Assembly (NCBI GenBank): GCA_964020975.1
Contig: OZ026623.1
Coordinates: 80,240,725 to 80,304,724, forward strand
DNA: 64,000 bases
Origin: Hermodice carunculata
Taxonomy: Eukaryota > Annelida > Polychaeta > Eunicida > Amphinomidae
Reading direction: 5' to 3'
The position numbers and the translations under genes were made by a program. This document shows positions 56,077 through 64,000 of the stretch, one piece after another. Under the pieces are notes generated by a model. The model was not told where the DNA came from and did no database searches. It saw only the letters and a program-made list of their open reading frames with translations. How positions within the stretch are numbered: the stretch's first letter is position 1; each line of letters opens with the position of its first letter.

Positions 56077-57032
56077 TTTTAGCTCAGCTGATAAGTCAGC
56101 TGAGCTTTAAGGAGGGTAGATCGTCCATCCGTCCAAAAAACATGATCATACTCACTTTTTGCACAATTTCTTTCTTTTCAATCTTCATCCAGTATAGTGG
56201 AAGAGGTGGCTTCCAGCTAATACCTTAGTACACTTTACCTCATAACACCTCTAGTCAACTTTATGGTGCTAAAAATTGATTACTACTTACCTGTTTATAC
56301 CAGTGTCAGTATGGTGGAATAGTGTATGAAGCTTTTAAGTTTCAAAGGAGACGGCCGTCCCTACGTCCGTCCACAATTCACATTCTCGACTTTTTCTCAA
56401 AAACTGTCAGCCAGATTCCCTTCAAACTTGGTGGCAATGTACCTTGGGTGGGTCTCTACCAAGTTTGTTCAATTGGTCGTAGTCCAGTGATTTTTGGATT
56501 TTTTATGATTTTTTTTTGCTCCTTTTAGGGGAAGTCTTAAAAAATCTTCTCTGAAACCACTCACGCGATTGCTTTGATATCACACAGGAACACACCTGAG
56601 GACTCCTAGTTCTAAATTTGTTCACCAGGTGGTGCAGCAAATTTTTCACTAATTTTTTATGATTTTTTTAGCTCAGCTGACTTGTCAGTCGGGAATGCTG
56701 CAGATTCCTGGTTTTTAACGATTTTTTCAATTCGGGTACTTGTAGGTGAATGCACCTGTCCTATTGATTACTAATACTATGGAAGTCAATGGGCATTCTA
56801 ATGCTAATTCACATTTTGTACTTCTTCTCCGAAACTGTCATCCACATTGGCTTCAAAGTTGGTGATAATGTACCTTGGGCAGGTCTCTACTAGATTTGTT
56901 CAAATGATCATGCTCCATTGGTTTTTGGATCTTTTATAAATTTCTTTGTTCTTTTTTGGGGGTAAATCTTAAACAATTGCAAGGGTATATGTACATGTCA
57001 GCTGAGCACAGGACTGTCACAGTTCTCTTGTT
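56077..57032 (+). repeat. Hairpin/TCCGTC tandem-unit repeat, family 1, copy d
   Basis: Starts AGCTCAGCTGATAAGTCAGCTGAGCT, then tcgtccatccgtcc. A second start is at 56670. Units: ctcaaaaactgtcagccaga, caaacttggtggcaatgtac. 3' end GTCAGCTGAGCACAGGACTG...TTCTCTTGTT. Confidence 0.8.
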
Positions 57033-57221
57033 TAAATTAAAAGGTACTTTTACTGAGATAAAGCACATTAGATGTCAGGAAGGCAGGTTATGATGGTATC
57101 TTGCTATGTTGCAACCTGACAAATTGCCAGAATTTGTATGTATGTTACCTAAGGGAACAGAGAACAGTGAGCGTGACTTTTACATGTAGTAGTCCAGAAA
57201 GTGCATTGTCCATTTTTACCC

Positions 57222-57860
57222 TTGGCACATAAAGTGCCAGAGAGTATTGTCCCCTGCGTTGTCCGTCTTGTCATTGTTGGCGCAATATCTCAAAAAAAGT
57301 TCACCGTAGCTGTATCAAATTTTCGTCACAAAAGGACTTTATGATAGACCACATTCCGATGAAAAACCAGCTTTGTCTGATTATTTTTAAACTTTTTATG
57401 AAACTTTGAATGTATTTATTTGAAGGCTGAGTGTGGTCAACCCTGACGACATTACCGCGATATCTTAAAAAAGCATTGAACACAGCTTTACCAAATGTTG
57501 GTCAGAGATGCATCTTATGATGGACCAGGTTCCTATGTAAAGCTGGTTTCCTCTTTTTAATTTATAAACTTGTTATAAATTTTAAAATATTTCTCTTCAA
57601 GGCCATCTTAGTGATGCGCAAGGGGATGACGTTACCATAATATCTCAACAAGGATCCACTGCAGCTTCAACAAATTTTTATTAGACATGCACACTGTAGT
57701 GGACTACATTCCTATTGAGAACCAGCTTCTTCTTCTTCTTTTTAAACTTGTTATGAAAATTTTTTAAGTATTTATTTAAAGGCTGTCTGAGTGACCCACA
57801 GTGCAAGGCTCTGTCACCAGAACTTTCCCCAAGAACCCATCCAAAATTGCTCTTTTATTT
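57222..57860 (+). repeat. Hairpin/TCCGTC tandem-unit repeat, family 3
   Basis: Hairpin GGCAC-ATAAA-GTGCC at about 57224, then ttgtccgtcttgtc, then three units of about 180-190 bp (gcgatatctcaaaaaagnnn...gatggaccacattcctatga...accagcttt...aaacttgttatgaaa...tatttatttgaaggc). The 3' edge is unclear. Confidence 0.65.
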
Positions 57861-58095
57861 TGTAGACAACAATATGGAAATTGTGTGTAAAGTGTTCTAT
57901 TGCAAAGTCTCAAAAAAAAGAAAAATGCAGAATTGAGGAAAAAAAGACTGTGGGCACCAAGGGTAATCCGTTCTCTGAACGCTACTTTCAGAAGTTGACT
58001 TCATACCTGGATTATAAAAAGTTTGCTGCCACCACCGAGATAATGTCAATTCCCTTTTGGGATCATCTGAAGCCATGTAACACTTGTAAAGTATC

Positions 58096-58346
58096 TTAAC
58101 CATTTCCCCCTTAAACTAGCCAAAACTGGCTGGTGGTCAAATGTCATCTGCACCAGTGTTTTCAACCAATTTAAAAAAAAAAAAAAATAAATAAATAAAT
58201 CAGTTTGACTGAGGATTGTAGATGAGACCTATCAAGATCACATGACCCAGGTCAACAGCTTTTTTGACATGCATTGGTCACTTAGTGCCCAGCCCATGCC
58301 AAGGAAAGCTGTTGACTGAATCGTAATTCAAGGGGTAAAGGGGTAA
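58096..58346. mobile_element. TTAA-type piggyBac-like MITE
   Basis: TTAACCATTTCCCCCTTAA at the left and TTCAAGGGGTAAAGGGGTAA at the right; hairpin arms caacagcttttttgacatgc / gcccatgccaaggaaagctg. It is close to the 44587 copy. Confidence 0.85.
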
Positions 58347-58699
58347 CCAAGTGAAGCCTCTCGTTCTGCATAAATCAGATATCATTTGACATAAAGGAGG
58401 TATTTAAATGTCAAATGAACTCTCTTATTCTAGAATGAATGCGATACTGCTCACCAGTGACGAAGTATTTTAACCACAAAGTTGAGCTTTTTCTCTGTTC
58501 AGATATCCGTGTGTAGCACCCTCATGTTTAAAGATTTTAAATCAATTATTGTTTGAAGCTTCTGCATAATATTTTTAGTGTTTTCTTTCTAAATGTTATG
58601 TTTTTTTGACAGTGAGTAGCAGGAGTTCAGTTCCAAAGTGTCATGTGTGATGAATGATAAATTATGGTGACAAAGATTTACTGTGAAATGTGCTGCGTG

Positions 58700-59240
58700 T
58701 GACTTGGGATCATGGGATTGAGTTTAATGTATGTTCGAATGTATTATGTAATACAGTATATCATATGTTCAACAGGTTATGACATGTTCTGTTCTGCAGT
58801 ATCATATAGGACAGGTCCATTGTATCTTGATGTATTTCCTGAGCAACACTGTATCACATGAGAGCCATGGGATACAATGAGTCAGGAAACTTCATGTATC
58901 GTGTGATAGAGTTCACGAGGGACACCATAATATGAGATACAATGTATAGGTTGAGACAGCGTTTGTACCATATGAATCATGACACTGTAGTATACTGCAC
59001 ACCTGTTTGGTCTTCCCCATATGTTGGGAGTTTCACACCCTTTGCCCTGACTTTTTTGAATGGCGGACCGAAGCATTGCCCATGTTATAGAGTCTAAACC
59101 CTGGAAAGTCCATTCCATAACTGTTTGTTAAATGTAGAATCTGACCCATGGGATAAAACTATCCCCCTCTTTCTTGTTAAAGATGTCCGCAGGTGTGAGT
59201 ATATATCTTGAGATACAATGTAGTGTGTGATACAGTGTTT
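58700..59240. repeat. Degenerate remnant of the gatacagtgtata minisatellite
   Basis: Scattered gtaatacagtatatcatatg, tgagatacaatgtatagg and gatacaatgtagtgtgtgat words. Units are too diverged to set a period. Confidence 0.45.
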
Positions 59241-59553
59241 AAACTGATGGACGGTTCGAATATGGCCAGTCGTTTGCCTGAGTCTGTATCTTTCTTCTCA
59301 CCATAATGTAAATTGTCACGTGACATATCTGAAAACCAATGATTGTGCCATTGGCTACGGCAGATTTTCAGAGAGGAGAAACAAAGTTACATCACAAGGC
59401 TGATGACTGATACATGGAAGGCCCCATGTATGATCCCTCAGGCAGGCGAATGAATAGGGTGGCAGGTTTGGACCCTGTCCTCTGGAAGATTTTTTTCTTT
59501 TTGTTTTCATTTATTTGCAGTTTCTTCTAAAAAGCCATAGGTTTGAAAGAAAT

Positions 59554-59772
59554 TTAACCCTTTCCCCCTTTAATTAAGACTGAGTCAACAGCTTTCCTTG
59601 GCCAACCCATGGCAAGGAAAGCTGTTGACCTGGGTCGTGTTGTGTTGACAGGTCTCATCTTCAATTCTCAATCAAATTGTTTTTTATTGCTGTTGAAATC
59701 AGTTGAAAACGCTGAAGCAGACGACATTAGACAACCAGCCAGTTTTGGCCAGTTTAAGGGGGAAAGGTTTAA
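59554..59772. mobile_element. TTAA-flanked piggyBac-like MITE (reverse orientation)
   Basis: TTAACCCTTTCCCCCTTTAA at the left and TTTAAGGGGGAAAGGTTTAA at the right; hairpin CAACAGCTTTCCTTGGCCAA / ATGGCAAGGAAAGCTGTTG. It is in reverse relative to the 44587 copy. Confidence 0.88.
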
Positions 59773-60660
59773 AAGAACAACATGGTGAAAATATGACTTG
59801 CTGGTGCCAGGAAATGTTGAAATGGGGATGTAAAACGCAAAAAATTGAGCAGCATCTGAAGTTTTACTGGGCCCTGGCTGGGACTTGGCCCTGGATCCAT
59901 GGCCCACATGTTGAGCACCCCACCCCCACACAAAATTTCTAGGTCTGCCCCGACAGTGTCCATCAGGCATTTATACAAAACCTGGAACTGTTTTAAAGAC
60001 CCATTGGAACTATTTATTCTTTTAGTGTTTTGTGCAATAGAGGATGTCAGGGGGTTAAGAAACATACTCAAGAAATTGAGGAGAATCTAGGGTGTGTGTC
60101 CATAATATAATGTCCTTGCTACATGGGGGCATTACTGTAGCAAACACAGTCCTAAGCTGTCCATAGATCCCATTCAAAACTTGCCATCAGATTAACACCA
60201 AAGTCCACAGTTTTAGGCCCTGAAGTGTCATTGGTGGAGTAACAGGCAGCAAGTTTTGGATTTGATACCAAAGGAAGGTATTTATATCAAAATTATATTC
60301 CTTTATGTAGGATTTGGGGGGGGGGGGAGTGTAAGGAAATTATTTTAAGCTTTAATGTGCACGGCAAAGAGTTAAAACTACCATTAAGTGTTAGAATATC
60401 AGTTGACATGCGTGTAATGTTTCTTGGACTGACCATACAGCAGTAAGTTATCAAAATGCTACTTGTGTCTGTTCTCTTTCTGTTCATTCTTGTGCCTGTT
60501 ATTTGTGTATTTTATGTTTAGAGGTTAGTCCTAGCTTGCCAGCACAAGGGTGCAGTGTATGTGTTTGTGGAACTTGTTCATTGGCGAGTCATTGCGCATG
60601 ATGGAGACGAGCCTGCCAGAAACAGTGGACAGGATGATATAACTGACGAGCATCCTTTAA
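59773..60660. other. 3' flank without supported gene
   Basis: Contains gggcccaggg...gggtggggtgctcaac-like sequence near 59870-59950 that looks like the end of another old element. No frame was recognised. Confidence 0.4.
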
Positions 60661-60925
60661 AACTCGTTAAAAATTGCCACTCTTGACAAAATGAAGTGCT
60701 AAGAATTTTAAATACATAATGGTTTTAAGATTTACATTCTTTTGAAAAAAAAAACAACTTTCGTTCAGCTACCAGCATGCGTACATGTTGTAGAGACCAT
60801 AAGAATGGTCCAAGTCAATAACTTTCCGCAGTGTGCTTTGGATGCTATACATGTATGCCCAAAACACATGACGGAAAGCTGTTAACTGAGTCAAAAGTTT
60901 GCATTGACGAGTTCAACATTACAGG
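60660..60925. mobile_element. TTAA-type MITE, degraded copy with diverged hairpin
   Basis: Contains cgttcagctaccagcatgcg, gtcaataactttccgcagtg, an inverted ccaaaacacatgacggaaag and ctgttaactgagtc. Orientation is opposite to the 45461 copy. Confidence 0.55.
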
Positions 60926-62530
60926 TGATTCTGGGAAAAAAAACTACAGAGAAACATGTTACAATTAAGGGGTAAGAGAATGTCGTTATATCAGAGTCTG
61001 CTGCAATGAGAAAGATTTCGTCTAGTTCTAACATTGTCTAAGTATGAGCATAAAACTGGGACCATGGTCTGAATGAATTGAGACCATAAAACCATTGCAT
61101 AGGAGCTGAGCTGGATGTGACTGCAATGACAGAAAACATATCATAGTTTAACATGTTTAATACTGAGTAGCTTCGGCATATAAATCAAGCAATGACGGTA
61201 TCTTTGTGTATATATAGTGTGATGTGATAGCAGGCCAGTTGGAGCAAATGTTTTATTTACAGCAAATTTTTTTATATTGTAAATACTATAAATACCAATG
61301 TATTCAAACCCATTTGCCCTGATGTATTTGTCCACTGGAGTAGCCAAAGTTTGCATTGTCTATATGCATGGGGAAAAAAAGCAATTCTTGCAATATACAT
61401 GTATCCACTGCTGTTGCTGTAAGAAAACAATGTCACCTTTCTGTGAAAAAGGAATCACTATGATATACGTATGTCTACAGTAGGTGCTCTAATAAAGCAG
61501 TGCCAATATCTATGTAATGAGCAATAGGGGAGATCCCAATTGGCCAGAACTGACTTCTGCTGCGACTCACCAGTTACAGCTCCTCGCTACTCCAAACAAC
61601 ATGCTGTTCTCTGTTTTTTGGATAAGACATGCTATCTTGACTGGTATCTGGGTCAATATCCAGGTCCAACTCAGAACCCTTTACCTCAAAGCAAACTGGC
61701 TGTGAAGCCAGGGATTGCATGCGGCAAGAATTGGGTGGATTTTCCAATACAGAATTGATAAAACTAATGTCTCTTCAATGGTCACAGAGTTCCAGGACGT
61801 CCCAAGATTGTTTGGGTGTGCATTGAATTCTTTCTGGCATTTTTAGAAATATCGGAGCATTTTAATTTCTCTGAAAGTAAGAGAAGTCTGCCAGTGCAGT
61901 GTTCATGATATGTAACCAGACCAAGTTGATCCTTTTGACTGGGAAGGGAAACACGTTACAGGTTGAAGTTACAGTAGCGAAAATTCGCATTCTACATTCC
62001 CTGCTTTTGGGGGGGGGGGTAAAAGTACAGAGATGGTGAAAATTCAGTCACTCATTTGGCTGTTGAAAGTTGATGCCAGCAGGGTGACAATCTGTGGGAG
62101 TGGCCTGCACCGGAAAATTTGGCAGGATGACTGTATTACAGATGCGACATGCCTCACTGCAAAGTGCACTGGGTAATGGCTGTAGCACCATAGTGCCGAG
62201 GGGTTGTAGTAGCTAGTTGGGACCCTCCCTATTGCTGCAATATACAGGTATTTACAGCGGTTGTGTCATAAAAGTGTATCAGTATGTTTGAAAAAAAAAA
62301 CAACATCTGTTTCAATAACCATTTAACCCAGAGTAGTTGCTACAATGAACAGTACTGCTGCTTCAAAATGTATCTAATGCAGAGCAATCAATACCACCAC
62401 ATTGTGGCAAACTAGGGCAAATGCTAAGTATCTGCAGAGCCAGGCAATGATACAATGTGTATGTAGGGGAATGCATTTATGACAACTGCAGTGTGACTGC
62501 GGGATGCTCAGATGGTCGAAAATGTGAAGA
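60926..62530. other. 3' flank without supported gene
   Basis: Frames near 61500-61760 are short and without domains. A G-run is at 62009-62018. No repeats were identified with confidence. Confidence 0.4.
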
Positions 62531-62536
62531 AAAACT

Positions 62537-62735
62537 AGGTTAGCGCTAGGATTTTTAAATTTGTAGCCAAAATTTCAGTTTTTCCAGGAAAGACCTATAC
62601 TGACTTGAAATCTGTTAAATTTCTGCATGAAAATAAAGAATTTTTGGGAAATTTTAGTAGCCATTTGCTACTTTTGCTAGCCATTTTGAAGTTTTAGTAG
62701 CAATTGGCTATTTTGGCTACTGCTGGCGCTAACCT
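62537..62735. mobile_element. MITE with AGGTTAGCGC ends, 199 bp
   Basis: AGGTTAGCGCTAG at the left and CTGGCGCTAACCT at the right are inverted with one mismatch. The interior repeats ttagtagccatttgcta words. Flanks share aaaac. Confidence 0.75.
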
Positions 62736-62779
62736 AAAACGTTTATGCTGATTGCATATGGCTGCTGTGCAGTGAATAG

Positions 62780-62975
62780 TGCAATGGAACAGGTCTGCTA
62801 TTTAAGACCACTGCCATAAGAGACCACCTGGCTTTTGTGACCTTATTTCCGATGGCACAACAGTCTTGAATTCTTTATAAATTTACCTCCAATTGAAGAC
62901 CACCTGTTATATGTGACCACTTATGGCTGGCAGAAGGGTTAGTGTCAAGTAGAGGTTCGTACTGAACAGACTTCT
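62780..62975. repeat. Degraded TA-type MITE
   Basis: taagaccactgccataagag, agaccacctg and cacttatggctggcagaag resemble the interior and right half of the 45039 copy. The ends are decayed. Confidence 0.45.
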
Positions 62976-63377
62976 GTTATACCAAGGAGTTATACTGAAA
63001 ATTTATTGGACAATTTTACAGACTTAGATTTAGTATGGTGAAGTGCAAGTATTTGGTTTTGCCATTTTGTGAGACAAACAGTAAATCTTGCATAAGCAAG
63101 AGCTGTGTCAGATGCCTGCAGCATAATTGTGATTTGTTACTTAATATTATCGTAGAAACTAAGTTTCTAATAGCTTCAAGCAGCGTTAAAATATTTAAAT
63201 TTTAGTCAGAACATATTTAAGTTCCATGAAGTTCAACTTTGACATTTCCATATAAAGTGATACATTCAGTGAGTGCTAGTTTGTCCATTATTATTAATGG
63301 CTTTAACTTTGCAAGTCTCTTATATACTAAATTAAAAAGACGAAGCATAGGTATGGCTTCACTTTCGTGCCGTAAAC

Positions 63378-63416
63378 GTTCGACCGGCTTCGCCAGTAGT
63401 GTGGCTCATCAGGAAC
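63378..63416 (-). ncRNA. Hammerhead ribozyme core, copy C
   Basis: Minus strand: stem I GUUC/GAAC, core CUGAUGA, stem II GCCA-CACUAC-UGGC, then GAAG (consensus GAAA, so the first stem III pair would be G-U), then CCGGUC and GAAC. The core is otherwise complete. Confidence 0.8.
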
Positions 63417-63438
63417 TGAAAAAAAATAAAATAAAAAT

Positions 63439-63446
63439 CTTATATA
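63439..63446 (-). promoter_or_regulatory. TATATAAG box upstream of ribozyme, copy C
   Basis: TATATAAG on the minus strand, 26 nt before CUGAUGA. Confidence 0.55.
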
Positions 63447-63917
63447 CGAAAGGCATAACTTGTGTTTGGAAATAAAACTGCAAATCACTTTGAAATTGCA
63501 ATAGTCAGTGTACATTTTTTTTTTTTTTTTTTTTGGTGCCAAGTGACCAACTGTGAAAGTAGCCGTACATTGGCCAGACACAAACAATATAATTGCTGAG
63601 AAGGGAGGAATATTGGAGCACAATTCAAACTTGGCTAGAATGTTGCATGAAAAAATATGTTAGAAGGAATTGGGACCAATTTCCCCAGTGACTGCGCACA
63701 GTAGCGACTGGGGTTATGAGCAAAATGCATGGGTCTTATACAGTTGAGAGTAACACAGTGTCCTTAGCATAAGTTAGACACTGTGTTGTATACGTGTGTG
63801 TTACACTGTCATTTGAATTGAATGGCTATAGTGGAGCCAAAATTAACAGGTTAGAAAAGGTTGCAAACAAATATGTTTGTAAACATTGTGTTCATGGTCA
63901 GGATGCGTTGCAGCACT

Positions 63918-64000
63918 GTGTCAGCTGTACCTGATAGGTCAGTCAGTGCAGCTGTGCCTTATAGGTCAGTCAAGGCAGCTGTGCCTGACAGGTCTGTCTG
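63918..64000. repeat. Start of a minisatellite, about 31 bp unit, cut by the window end
   Basis: Units of cagctgtgccttataggtca then gtcagtg repeat about three times before the window ends. Confidence 0.7.

Larger units (their letters stand above)
63340..63480 (-). mobile_element. Penelope-like terminal-repeat remnant, copy C
   Basis: A TATATAAG box and a hammerhead core on the minus strand in the same layout as copies A and B. No coding part is recognisable nearby, so this is a solo or heavily truncated terminal region. Confidence 0.6.

Noticed and set aside
1-64000. tRNA, rRNA and other standard RNA genes
   Set aside because: No B-box-like GGTTCGANTCC within a cloverleaf, and no rRNA core sequence, was noticed on either strand by eye; a tRNAscan/Infernal run would settle it.

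Overview
This is animal nuclear DNA: intron-rich, dense in repeats, with one recognisable host gene. It most resembles amphioxus (Branchiostoma). The strongest pointer is an intronic minisatellite built from an exon-intron junction, a peculiarity I recall being described in amphioxus genes. Penelope-like retroelements with hammerhead ribozymes and large numbers of small TIR elements fit too. The species call is an inference.

The host gene runs on the + strand from 2931 to 54287 and is the C-terminal half of an MBOAT1/2-type membrane-bound O-acyltransferase (ER lysophospholipid acyltransferase). Exons lie at 2931-3021, 6622-6720, 7501-7604, 16529-16726, then EITHER 23607-23758 OR 24856-25007, then 54200-54287. 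All splice phases agree. The two alternatives are homologous, both exactly 152 nt, with identical phases. Using both or neither shifts the frame, so they look like mutually exclusive exons in the membrane region after the catalytic histidine. The 5' exons lie before the window. The protein ends in a KKxx-type ER-retrieval signal.

Most of the rest is introns and 3' flank filled with repeats: (i) an exon-junction-derived minisatellite in intron 1 carrying several copies of the 5' splice site; (ii) many minisatellite arrays, mainly in the 29-kb last intron, several sharing one motif; (iii) two antisense Penelope-like element copies (about 8.13-12.05 kb and 51.8-52.92 kb) and a third ribozyme-bearing remnant at 63.4 kb, all three with a TATATAAG box 26-32 nt upstream of a hammerhead-type ribozyme core; (iv) a TTAA-flanked MITE family of about ten copies with a covarying internal hairpin; (v) TA-flanked MITEs of about 182 bp, hAT-like MITEs and a 1.76-kb Kolobok-like element; (vi) three repeat families that share one architecture (terminal hairpin, TCCGTC-rich segment, tandem units of roughly 165-210 bp). 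The first of these also has a terminal hairpin before CTTGTT.

A 65-codon antisense reading frame with one membrane segment (42475-42672) is the best hint of other coding sequence. Downstream of 54.3 kb I see 3' UTR with two polyadenylation signals, then repeats, and no further gene I can support. No tRNA, rRNA, CRISPR array or bacterial feature was seen.
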